This document shows, in pieces, positions 16,529 to 23,787 of a DNA stretch of 28,092 bases (its first letter is position 1; every line of letters begins with the position of its first letter). The DNA comes from a virus. The notes beneath the pieces were generated by a model that was not told where the DNA came from, made no database searches, and saw only the letters and a list, made by a program, of their open reading frames with translations. The stretch spans positions 1-28,092 of IMG/VR virus record IMGVR_UViG_3300003323_000433. One strand, given 5' to 3'. The translations under genes were made by a program, and so were the position numbers.

Positions 16529-17767
16529 TTAAAGAAGTTCCTCTTCAGTCAGCCATTCTTCATCTATTAAGTCCTTTCTCCATTCTTTGGTCTCCGCGTG
16601 CTTTGTCATAAATCCTACCTTGTTTCCAATATTCACTGTTTGAATTTTATCTGCTGCTTTAAGATTGGCAATGATATCTTGAAGCTCAGACATTTTAGTA
16701 ACTGTTCTTGATATCACTCTATAGCACTCAGAGCCGGTGACGGGTTTTGTTTGCTTATCCAACCACTGAAGAAGTTCATTACTTGCTTCAGCATAACGAC
16801 TCTTCCCGAATTCCCCTAATGCTTTAGGCATCCACCGTTCAGCTCTGCTTAGCATAGTGTTCGCACGGATCACATGCTTTTCCAGAACTTCTGTAGAAAT
16901 GTCCGCAGCAGCCAAAATAATGGCAAGCTTGAGCATGTGAATGTGTCTTCTTTGCTGGTAAAACCCGAATCTTGAGTCGCTAATCTGTACTTCATTGCCA
17001 TAAATTTCTTTTGAAATTCTCTTAGCATCTGCACAAAATATTGCTTCACCTGTGATTCTCTCTTTGATCTCTTTAAGTTCTGAGACAAATTGAGCTTTCT
17101 GAAGTTCATCTGCTAAAGAAGGCCACGCTATTTTCTTCCCTGTTGGATCAGCGTGTATGAGGATAAGTCTGCTTGTGAATCCTGTTCCAATAACTTCTGG
17201 AGGAAATGCGATGCTAAAGGTTTGAGGGGTGCTTCCGCCGAAAAGATTAACCGTCGGCTTATAAACTTCCACTGACTTTCCCTGAATTTTCGGATGCTTA
17301 TAGTCCGGTAAGTTATCCCATAGATTAGTGAGTAAGTTGATAAATGCAATATCGTTTGGGCCAATGAAGTCAACGAATTCTCCTGCGCAGATATAAGTTT
17401 CCGCTGGACTATCTAATACAAACTCTTCTAAATCTTCCACCAATCCTACATCCAATTGCTTCATGTCAATCAAGAATCTTTCAAGAGAAGTTCTTGACGC
17501 AGCGAATCTAGTGTATCCTGCAGCTTGGAGCAAATCCTTTCCAATACCCATAGCAGATCCCTTCCGGGTGCCAGGAGTACCCATAAGCATAATGAACTGA
17601 TTAGGATAAATAATTCCCTTACCAAAAGGGAGAAAGAATTGTCGTCCGAGAAGGGCTCCAAGAATAGAAGCAAGAGTCCAACGATGATAAATGGCAGGAG
17701 CTTCCTGATTTTCCAGATCAACATAATTCATGTACCTCGTAAAGAGATCGTTGTTTTTAGAAGGCAT
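16529..17767 (-). CDS. DUF3987-like phage helicase/ATPase
   Basis: The product is 412 residues from ATG 17767, which has GGAAGG upstream and starts one base after the polymerase stop; an upstream in-frame start would lie inside the polymerase gene. IMLMGTPGTRKGSAMGIG (about 59-76) is a P-loop in the G.PG.RKG[ST] style of DUF3987-type proteins, differing from the canonical GKS/T by a residue between Lys and Ser. VNLFGGSTPQTFSIAFPPEVIGTGFTSR fits the sensor/arginine-finger region of that family. Phage members sit beside polymerase and are taken as replicative helicases, perhaps with primase partners; no primase zinc finger or TOPRIM motif is seen here. The C-terminal 90 residues look like a winged-helix plus acidic tail (DEEWLTEEELL). 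Confidence 0.72.
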   Translation of the reverse strand: MPSKNNDLFTRYMNYVDLENQEAPAIYHRWTLASILGALLGRQFFLPFGKGIIYPNQFIMLMGTPGTRKGSAMGIGKDLLQAAGYTRFAASRTSLERFLIDMKQLDVGLVEDLEEFVLDSPAETYICAGEFVDFIGPNDIAFINLLTNLWDNLPDYKHPKIQGKSVEVYKPTVNLFGGSTPQTFSIAFPPEVIGTGFTSRLILIHADPTGKKIAWPSLADELQKAQFVSELKEIKERITGEAIFCADAKRISKEIYGNEVQISDSRFGFYQQRRHIHMLKLAIILAAADISTEVLEKHVIRANTMLSRAERWMPKALGEFGKSRYAEASNELLQWLDKQTKPVTGSECYRVISRTVTKMSELQDIIANLKAADKIQTVNIGNKVGFMTKHAETKEWRKDLIDEEWLTEEELL

Positions 17768-17768
17768 T

Positions 17769-20165
17769 TTATGAAGCCTTCCATTCAAAGGTGCCAGTAG
17801 GATTCTTATCTGAACCCTCAGCCCAATTCCTTCCAAATTTTATGTCAACAGGGATGCGTAATAGCCTACCATGAACAGTAACAGGATTGTCCATGCAAGC
17901 AATAATGCGAGGCGCATAGTAGTCACGTGTGCCAATACGGATTTGGCCAAATATAGAATCGTGGATTTGTGCCTTAAGTCTGATATCGCCATTTCCAGGA
18001 AGCACAAGCTCAGTATAAACTCTGCAAAAGCCACGATTAAGAATTGAAACAGAGAGATTCTGTGGCTGATGAGCAACTGCGCTCCGAAGAACATTGTGAT
18101 TAGTATTAATGTCGCCGAAAAAATGACGCACATGACCGAGAGGCGAAACCAACTTAGATGTAGTAGCCACCTCATGCTTAATTTCTCCATACCACTTCCT
18201 CACTCTTGGAAAAGGTTTATGATAGCTATCAAGCAGCATCTTTGCAAAGGTCTTAAGATTCATTTCATCGCTTCTTCCCTTCCTAGGATTCGGCGTGATT
18301 GTTATCTTAAGTTCTTTGGCTGCCTTATAAAGAATTTCCAGCCCTTCTTCAACTTCCTTGATGATGTTATTGATGAAGGTTCCTTCACCCATCATGTAGT
18401 TGGAGCCGTGAACAATTCTTTTAATAACCTTATTTCTAAATTCCTTCGTTACTTTCTCGTATGGAATTTCAAAGAAAAGCTCACCCAAGGTCTTGTAGAA
18501 ATCCCTTTCCGCATTCTCGAGTGCTTTGATAAGGTTTTCTTCTTGAGCACAATACGCTGTTGTACGCCCTTCGGATTGCTTATTGTCTGCCTCAAAGAGC
18601 TCAAAGCCTTCATCAGCAATGAGCATCTCTTTTGCATAACCCGGTATATTCTGTACTTGGGTCCCGCACCAAAGGCTGCTAGAAGTACAGGCCATTCTGT
18701 CGGTTTCCGTACCGAACGGGTTAATGGCGTATAGAAGTCGCTCGTTATATTGGAGAAAATCGTAATACGTCCCAATTGCTTTCGACGCTTCACGGTATTT
18801 AAGAATGTCATTCGTTAGCCTCGCAAGCAAAGGATGCTGTGTCATCACAGCTCTTAGATTCATTTCATCTGTACAACTCTTGCTCTTACCTAGTCCTGGT
18901 TTTTGCGCTCCGAAGACTTGATAGATGTATTTTTCAACTTGCTGCCAGCTTCCGGGATTGAAGCTAGGATCAGCGAACTTAACACGGAGAGAGTCCCTAG
19001 CTCCATTGTATTTCTTAATTGAATCCTCGCGCAGTCTTTTTCGAGCATTGTTATCAACTCGGATTCCTTCAAAGTTACTATAGAGGGCAGGGAAGACTGT
19101 AGGGAATTGTTCTGCATAATTTCTGAAAGCGTATGCAGCTGCTCCTCGAAGCTGAGATATTGCGATTCTTGCAGTGTTCCAAGTGTCTTTAGCATTGTAG
19201 CTCCAGTACTTTTCTATGTCTTGCTTCTTGGAAGCTTCCTCTGAGTCATCTTTCCAGAAAATGTAGTCATAGAGTTCGTAGGAGGCAATAAAATCGAGGG
19301 TTTGTGGCAGCTCTGAATACTGAGCATGCGCCATTGCCATTGTATCGTAGGTCCAATTGAGTGGGGGTGCATGATAACGAATGGAGTGAGTACAATCGTA
19401 CATTCCATTCTGCATGATCTTAGGTTGCGGGAGTGCATTTACTTTCCTCAGAAAAAGAAGAGCTTGCGCATACTCTGCATTATCTTTCCAGTGATCAATA
19501 CCAAAATCAACCAGTGGAAGAACATAAGTACGAAGTTTACCATCTGCGAAAATACCCGTCCAGCTCGCACAAGTTATTACTGTCTTCCCTACTTCAATAA
19601 CATTCCCTGCGTCAGCTAGCTCTCTGCCGTGATTTCTGGTACTTGTATTGGTTACAATCGTACCTTTATCCGGCCCATCAACTACTCTTCCATCAGCAAA
19701 GAAAGTCCTGGTCTCAATGTCGTAGGCAATTGCGATGGACTGATTAAGTTCAGCCAAAGCGTAGGAGAATTTTTGTGGAGTGTCAAGAAGAGTATAGCCG
19801 AATGTTTGCGGCGGCTTTAGAACATAACGAAGTTTTGCAATATCCTTTTCAAGCAACCATCTTCCATGAGGAACAGTCCTGATGTGCTCAAGTTTGTTGA
19901 TAATAATTGTAGGAACAGAGAAGTTCAGTCTTGACCCACGCCACTTATCAAGTGAAGGTTTATCTCCAGGTACACAATACCTTAGAGTTTGGTCATTACA
20001 AAGAAGAATTGCATCACAGGAAGATTGTTTGGCTTGGGATAAAAGTTCTCCGATCGTAAGGTCTTTGGCTGTAGAAAGTGCCGTTACTCCCATTGTCCTT
20101 AGAATGTGCCCCAGGGAAGAAAGAAACGGCTTGTCATCCTTGCTGTAATTTACTAGTACCCTCAT
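17769..20165 (-). CDS. Family A DNA polymerase with 3'-5' exonuclease
   Basis: This 798-residue replicative polymerase has a proofreading domain with Exo I YDIET (Asp149, Glu151), Exo II NGMYD (Asp257) and Exo III YNAKD (Tyr323, Asp327). The polymerase domain has motif A ADNKQSEGR (Asp527, Gln530, Glu532, Arg534), motif B IKRIVHGSNYMMG (Lys582, Tyr590) and motif C QIHDSIF (His735, Asp736), where Ser replaces the Glu of the classical HDE. About 140 residues precede the exonuclease; they start MRVLVNYSKDD and match no domain I know. There is no 5'-3' nuclease. All catalytic acids are present, so the enzyme should be active. It follows a hairpin that may reduce read-through from the ssDNA-binding gene and is followed immediately by the helicase-like gene. 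Confidence 0.95.
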   Translation of the reverse strand: MRVLVNYSKDDKPFLSSLGHILRTMGVTALSTAKDLTIGELLSQAKQSSCDAILLCNDQTLRYCVPGDKPSLDKWRGSRLNFSVPTIIINKLEHIRTVPHGRWLLEKDIAKLRYVLKPPQTFGYTLLDTPQKFSYALAELNQSIAIAYDIETRTFFADGRVVDGPDKGTIVTNTSTRNHGRELADAGNVIEVGKTVITCASWTGIFADGKLRTYVLPLVDFGIDHWKDNAEYAQALLFLRKVNALPQPKIMQNGMYDCTHSIRYHAPPLNWTYDTMAMAHAQYSELPQTLDFIASYELYDYIFWKDDSEEASKKQDIEKYWSYNAKDTWNTARIAISQLRGAAAYAFRNYAEQFPTVFPALYSNFEGIRVDNNARKRLREDSIKKYNGARDSLRVKFADPSFNPGSWQQVEKYIYQVFGAQKPGLGKSKSCTDEMNLRAVMTQHPLLARLTNDILKYREASKAIGTYYDFLQYNERLLYAINPFGTETDRMACTSSSLWCGTQVQNIPGYAKEMLIADEGFELFEADNKQSEGRTTAYCAQEENLIKALENAERDFYKTLGELFFEIPYEKVTKEFRNKVIKRIVHGSNYMMGEGTFINNIIKEVEEGLEILYKAAKELKITITPNPRKGRSDEMNLKTFAKMLLDSYHKPFPRVRKWYGEIKHEVATTSKLVSPLGHVRHFFGDINTNHNVLRSAVAHQPQNLSVSILNRGFCRVYTELVLPGNGDIRLKAQIHDSIFGQIRIGTRDYYAPRIIACMDNPVTVHGRLLRIPVDIKFGRNWAEGSDKNPTGTFEWKAS

Positions 20166-20208
20166 TCTTCTCTTTACTTCAAAGGTTGTTTACGCGAGTT
20201 GCCAATAC

Positions 20209-20235
20209 AAAAGGCACTGCCTTGTGAGCAATGCC
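20209..20235 (-). terminator. Weak intrinsic terminator or attenuator before polymerase
   Basis: On the minus strand GGCATTGC and GCAGTGCC form an eight-pair stem with one G-U pair and a seven-base loop (TCACAAG), followed by TTTTG. It lies 26 bases after the stop of the ssDNA-binding gene and about 45 bases before the polymerase start, in the longest gap of the minus operon (95 bases). The short T-run suggests partial termination, which would lower polymerase expression relative to the ssDNA-binding protein. Confidence 0.6.
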
Positions 20236-20260
20236 CTTCAGATTGGAAGCTTGCTACTTT

Positions 20261-20749
20261 TTAAGCAGCTGCTTCATGGACAGGGCGCACCTGAACGTTC
20301 TCGTATTCTCCGCCTTGAGGATTCGGAGTCTTGCGAATGCTGATCTTTGCCTTGAATTCCATATCCTTCAAACCTTCAAGAACATCTTTCATGCGAGCAC
20401 CGTCAAGGTCCGTCACGTTCATGATGTTCATTGCTTGACGCTTGAAGAACTTCAGACCATCTTCCGTAGCCATGAAGCTCTCAGAGAACAAACTACCATC
20501 CTTCACAGGAAGGTCACCACTCTTTTCCAATTCAAGAGTCTTCTGCACAGCGTAGACAATCTTCAGACGATTGCCTTCTTCTGCAGGCTTCCCATCCTTC
20601 GGTTTGGTTTTGTACTTCTCGATCTTAGCTTCTTCAACTTTGAGTTGGTAAGAGCCCGCAGGAGGAGTAACGAAATCAGGCAAGGTCTCAACCTTGTCCA
20701 TTTCAATATCCATCATCGCGTCAAGATCAAGAATCGTGTTTTCAGCCAT
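20261..20749 (-). CDS. Putative ssDNA-binding protein (162 aa)
   Basis: The sequence (PPAGSYQLKVEEAKIEKYKT, RLKIVYAVQKTLEL, then a region on a C-terminal complex subunit-like helix, then EYENVQVRP) follows the pattern of DUF669-type phage proteins, which are OB-like single-stranded DNA-binding factors encoded beside recombination ATPases. The N-terminal 25 residues are acidic. Unlike typical SSB, the C-terminus (RPVHEAAA) lacks an acidic tip. It lies between the Sak4-like ATPase and DNA polymerase, which fits a role in coating ssDNA during replication and annealing. The family assignment is by pattern only. GAGAG precedes the ATG, a weaker site than in the neighbours. Confidence 0.62.
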   Translation of the reverse strand: MAENTILDLDAMMDIEMDKVETLPDFVTPPAGSYQLKVEEAKIEKYKTKPKDGKPAEEGNRLKIVYAVQKTLELEKSGDLPVKDGSLFSESFMATEDGLKFFKRQAMNIMNVTDLDGARMKDVLEGLKDMEFKAKISIRKTPNPQGGEYENVQVRPVHEAAA

Positions 20750-20773
20750 TTGTTTACTCTCTAGATAAAGTTA

Positions 20774-20816
20774 AGATTTGCGTCTGCGTACTGTAGATTT
20801 GCGTATGCGTCTGCGT
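20774..20816. repeat. Iteron-like ACGCA repeats
   Basis: Read on the minus strand, five ACGCA units occur in 43 bases, arranged as two imperfect direct copies of ACGCAGACGCA...AATCT; the first copy has an extra TACGCA. The repeat fills most of the 66-base gap between the ATPase stop and the ssDNA-binding gene. Such clustered short direct repeats are typical of replication origins or protein-binding operators, but no adjacent AT-rich unwinding element or known binding site is evident, and function is unknown. Confidence 0.7.
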
Positions 20817-21817
20817 TATGCTGCCTTCTTCTTCAAAGCTAGTCTCTCGGCAAGCGTAAGAGATTTCGCCGTTTCTTTCAGCGCTTCATTCATTGTCTCC
20901 TTTTCTGGTACTGATGTTTTTCCTGATAAATTTGCTGGATCAGTGCTTTGATTGCTAGATAAATTAGACTGTGCTTCAATTGAAGAACCTTCACGAATGA
21001 TTCCTCCTTCTACGAGAATCGCGCGCATCGAAGTATCTGCTGATTTTTCAATTGCAGCATTTACTCTGCTTCCTGTCACCCTGTCACCGAGATAAGTTGA
21101 AGAACTGCCTGCTGCATGTTTGTTAAGTTTCTTATGAAGATAAACAACAGTGCCAAAGTACTTAGCGCACTTCATCGAGAATGCTTTTGTCCCCATCAAA
21201 GGATAGAAAATATCTTTCTTTTCATCATTCTCAATACAAATCTCATGAGTGATAACCACGAAATTGGTATAAGTTGCTTGTTGGATAATTGTCAGAATAT
21301 CTGAAAGCCACTTACCTTGGATTCCATACTCATCCCATCCTGGTTTGAACATAGAGTCCTTGCCAAGGCAGAGAGCAGCCATTGCGCTGTCCCCTAATTG
21401 ACTTCCACTATCTATGATGATAAGATCATTGTGCGTACAGTCGGTCATCCGGAAGAATGTAGAAGAAGCTCCGGCTTTTTTGCAAGCAGCGCAGTTTACC
21501 CTACCATGCACATCACAGATATGAACTCCTTCTTTTGTTGTAAAAGCTTTGAGGACAGTCTCAATAAAGATAGGCTCGTCTTTGGTATCCCTGATTTTGA
21601 AGAGAATAACTTTATCCATCTCTTCTTCTGTAAGACCCATGTGTAGAAGAGTCTCCGCACCGTTCTCTCCATCAAAGAGATAGATTTTTCTGATTTCTTT
21701 AATCTTAGCTGCAGTTCCAGCAAGCCTAGTCTTACCTACTTTAGGCGCTCCATAGATAAGAATACTATGATTAGGCTGGATGGCTGCCACTGCTTTAGCA
21801 ACTTCTGAAAGTTTCAT
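20816..21817 (-). CDS. Sak4-like recombination ATPase (RecA-fold)
   Basis: The 333-residue protein starts with ILIYGAPKVGKTRLAG, a Walker A motif (Gly23-Thr30), followed by KIYLFDGENG. DLIIIDSGSQL (131-141) is Walker B, and FVVITHE after it fits the next strand of the RecA/AAA_24 core. Such phage proteins are single-strand annealing or recombination ATPases that work with an ssDNA-binding partner, here the gene immediately downstream. Before Walker B there is a Cys/His cluster (His99, Cys101, His104, Cys109, Cys112, Cys127) that could bind zinc. The last 80 residues are low complexity (Ser, Asn, Thr) and end in LTLAERLALKKKAA, a motif echoed in the protein at 24550-25212. AAGGAATAAAG precedes the ATG. 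Confidence 0.85.
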   Translation of the reverse strand: MKLSEVAKAVAAIQPNHSILIYGAPKVGKTRLAGTAAKIKEIRKIYLFDGENGAETLLHMGLTEEEMDKVILFKIRDTKDEPIFIETVLKAFTTKEGVHICDVHGRVNCAACKKAGASSTFFRMTDCTHNDLIIIDSGSQLGDSAMAALCLGKDSMFKPGWDEYGIQGKWLSDILTIIQQATYTNFVVITHEICIENDEKKDIFYPLMGTKAFSMKCAKYFGTVVYLHKKLNKHAAGSSSTYLGDRVTGSRVNAAIEKSADTSMRAILVEGGIIREGSSIEAQSNLSSNQSTDPANLSGKTSVPEKETMNEALKETAKSLTLAERLALKKKAA

Positions 21818-21820
21818 TCT

Positions 21821-22414
21821 TTATTCCTTCTCAGCCGAACGCCAGACAATGCCCTTCTCAGCTACTGTCTTCTTGTCTGTTTCAGAGGCTTCGATCATCC
21901 TGTCCAGAAGCAGGGCTTGAATCTGAGGCTCTGGTTTCCAATACATCGGGCCTTTCATAACTTTGCCTGCGTCGTCATAGATAGGCTGCCCATCAGCTCC
22001 TAGTTTTGAGAAATTAGAGGACATGATAATAGAGAGAACTTCCTCTGCAGGAATGCCATATTTAACGCATTCTGAGCGGCAATAGACAGTCATGTCGTTG
22101 AGCCAATCAGCGATGTCAACCAGACAATCCATCTCTGTGTATGGCTGTCCCTCTTTTTCGCCACTGGCGATTGCGCTAATAATGTCTTCGACCTCTTCTA
22201 CTTCTTTTAGAATTGTCTTCTGGAAACTTCTAAGACGATGAATAAGGAAATCCTTGGCTGCTATCTCTGCTAGACCAGTCAATGGATGTTTTTTCCTCTC
22301 ATCCGCAATAACTACAGCCGTAGTCGGATAAGGAGCTATCGGCAGCTTGTAGAGCCCGTTAAAGAAAAGAATCTTAGATTCAAAGGAGCGGAGTTTAAGT
22401 TCAACAGCAGTCAT
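21821..22414 (-). CDS. MazG/PRA-PH-like NTP pyrophosphohydrolase
   Basis: The 197-residue product has a helix with acidic residues (KEVEEVEDI, about 70-78), an LVDIADWLNDM segment supplying Asp100/Asp103, and then IMSSNFSKLGADGQPIYDDAG followed by KVMKGPMYWKPEP (130-162). The NxSKxxxDGxPIYxxxGKVxKG pattern is the signature of phage proteins of the all-alpha NTP pyrophosphatase (phosphoribosyl-ATP pyrophosphohydrolase-like) superfamily. These enzymes hydrolyse nucleoside triphosphates to monophosphates, possibly adjusting the dNTP pool or removing modified nucleotides or alarmones. GAGG lies before the ATG. Substrate is unknown. Confidence 0.82.
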   Translation of the reverse strand: MTAVELKLRSFESKILFFNGLYKLPIAPYPTTAVVIADERKKHPLTGLAEIAAKDFLIHRLRSFQKTILKEVEEVEDIISAIASGEKEGQPYTEMDCLVDIADWLNDMTVYCRSECVKYGIPAEEVLSIIMSSNFSKLGADGQPIYDDAGKVMKGPMYWKPEPQIQALLLDRMIEASETDKKTVAEKGIVWRSAEKE

Positions 22415-22421
22415 GATAACC

Positions 22422-22799
22422 TCAAGAAGAAGACCTAACGAAACGATTAGAACCGTGGCAATGAGAGCATTTGAATATCACTTCACTTACTCCTTCCTTA
22501 ACATCTAAAAGATTGATACTTTTACAAACTACACAATTCACACCAATCCTTTTTGTCCTTGCTTTTTCTTTAGCGGATGGTGAAGTATCTTGCGTTTCAT
22601 AAGGCTGGAGCCCCGCTTCAGAAGACAAGTGCTCAAGCAACATAGGATTTGTAATTCTGTCTGCAAATACTTTAATCTCAGGAGTAGCATCCGGCCAGAG
22701 ATTGGTAGCTCTTTGCACCAACTCTGTGAAGGATTCTCTACTCTGAGTCCCTGAGATAAAAATACTTATTGTATCTTTGTCTTGTACAACTGAAATCAT
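22422..22799 (-). CDS. Zinc-ribbon hypothetical protein (125 aa)
   Basis: The first 60 residues form an alpha/beta segment (ISIFISGTQSRESFTELVQR), followed by a Ser/Lys-rich linker and a C-terminal zinc ribbon: Cys89-x2-Cys92 and Cys111-x2-Cys114, spaced as in small nucleic-acid- or protein-binding ribbons. The tail after it is short and basic. I do not recognise a named family. It is placed between the nuclease and pyrophosphohydrolase genes, so a part in DNA processing is conceivable. AGGAG stands further upstream than usual, with AGAAG nearer the ATG. Confidence 0.68.
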   Translation of the reverse strand: MISVVQDKDTISIFISGTQSRESFTELVQRATNLWPDATPEIKVFADRITNPMLLEHLSSEAGLQPYETQDTSPSAKEKARTKRIGVNCVVCKSINLLDVKEGVSEVIFKCSHCHGSNRFVRSSS

Positions 22800-22811
22800 T
22801 TCTTCTTTCTC

Positions 22812-23732
22812 CTAGACCAATTCAACAAGCTTGTCTGCGGGAATGCGCGCCATGTGATCCTTTATCAGATCATCTAATTTGAATCTGAAAGCATAATCTA
22901 CTGTGTCTTCTTCTCTTTGTTTAAGAACATCAAGACTTTGCAAGGTACAGGTTCCGAAATAGCGGCAAGGACGATTATAACTCAAACAAGAACCGCCCCT
23001 TCTCGGATAATAACCTAGCTCTGCCATACTCTCCATTCTTTTTACATCGAGACCAAGAGTAAGGAACCATTGAAGGCGATCTAGCAGAGTCTTGTCGTAG
23101 GTTAGAATGTGCGTTTTGGAAGTCAGCTTCTTTGCATCAACCTGAGCCACAATAAATCCAACGCCATAGCTACTAAGATTGGAACCGACGATGCTATCAA
23201 GAGCAACAGAATAACCCAAAACTTGTCCAGAGTTTTGGTAAAGGGGTGAGAGATCAAATATATTAAGCCCGGTAGATTTAACATCAAATATGCTATAGAC
23301 ACCAGTGAACCTGTGCCGTAGAACAACATCGATGTGACCGACAAAGTAATAGTCATCTGAAATATCCAGTCTGAAAGAAAGTTCTACTGCAGGCTTTCCG
23401 TCAAAGAATGCTACTTCATAATCCATCAAGAGTGTATCAAGCTGAGGAAATGCGCTCATCAAGGCACTCATACAAAGCTCAATATTCTTTTTATCACTTT
23501 CAAGTTCAGGCCAATACGAAAGCCATGCTTGATAGAGTGCCATATCTGTATCTTGCGTCACTAGATAAGTAGCAATACCGGCTCCAAGAGCTTTGCCAAA
23601 TACTGTGTGCTCAGTGTCCTCTCTTACTGCTGGATCAACTAAGAGTTTTTCAAGCTGCCACTTTCTTTCACATTCATGAAAGACTTCAAGAGAAGAATAA
23701 GATAGGCGGATTGGAATTACTTTGTCGTTCAT
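22812..23732 (-). CDS. Cas4/RecB-like PD-(D/E)XK nuclease with four-cysteine cluster
   Basis: The 306-residue protein opens with RLSYSSLEVFHECERKWQLEK, a classic RecB/Cas4 N-terminal helix with Cys21. The nuclease core shows Glu117 (AVELSF), Asp135 (GHIDVV), Asp150-Val-Lys152 (FDVKST) and Gln170...Tyr174 (QVLGY), which is the PD-(D/E)XK set. Near the C-terminus Cys249, Cys256 and Cys262 (CLSYNRPCRYFGTC) complete a four-cysteine arrangement like the 4Fe-4S cluster of Cas4 and AddB. The usual motif I His is not where expected (FGKALGAG). Such phage nucleases resect DNA ends for recombination or replication with Sak4-type ATPases. No CRISPR array or cas gene is present. The start has only a weak GAGAT site and directly follows a hairpin. 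Confidence 0.87.
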   Translation of the reverse strand: MNDKVIPIRLSYSSLEVFHECERKWQLEKLLVDPAVREDTEHTVFGKALGAGIATYLVTQDTDMALYQAWLSYWPELESDKKNIELCMSALMSAFPQLDTLLMDYEVAFFDGKPAVELSFRLDISDDYYFVGHIDVVLRHRFTGVYSIFDVKSTGLNIFDLSPLYQNSGQVLGYSVALDSIVGSNLSSYGVGFIVAQVDAKKLTSKTHILTYDKTLLDRLQWFLTLGLDVKRMESMAELGYYPRRGGSCLSYNRPCRYFGTCTLQSLDVLKQREEDTVDYAFRFKLDDLIKDHMARIPADKLVELV

Positions 23733-23739
23733 AATCTCT

Positions 23740-23787
23740 AAATATTTTTCAGACTACTTTGGTTAGAAAGTAGTCCAAGAAATATTT
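23740..23787 (-). promoter_or_regulatory. Long intergenic hairpin upstream of the nuclease gene
   Basis: A perfect nine-pair stem (GACTACTTT with AAAGTAGTC, six-base loop) is extended, after a two-by-two mismatch, by two more pairs and an AAATATTT/AAATATTT outer stem. It fills almost the whole gap between the DUF6378-like gene, overlapping its stop, and the nuclease gene, ending about six bases before the nuclease ATG region. No strict T-run follows, so RNA processing, mRNA stabilisation or translation control is more likely than termination. The function is not shown. Confidence 0.7.

Noticed and set aside
17767-17836. A longer start for the helicase-like protein, adding 23 residues.
   Set aside because: It would lie inside the polymerase gene, while ATG 17767 has GGAAGG upstream and follows the polymerase stop by one base.
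22812-23732. Cas4 resemblance as a sign of a CRISPR locus.
   Set aside because: No repeat-spacer array or other cas gene is in the window, and phage replication operons often carry such nucleases.
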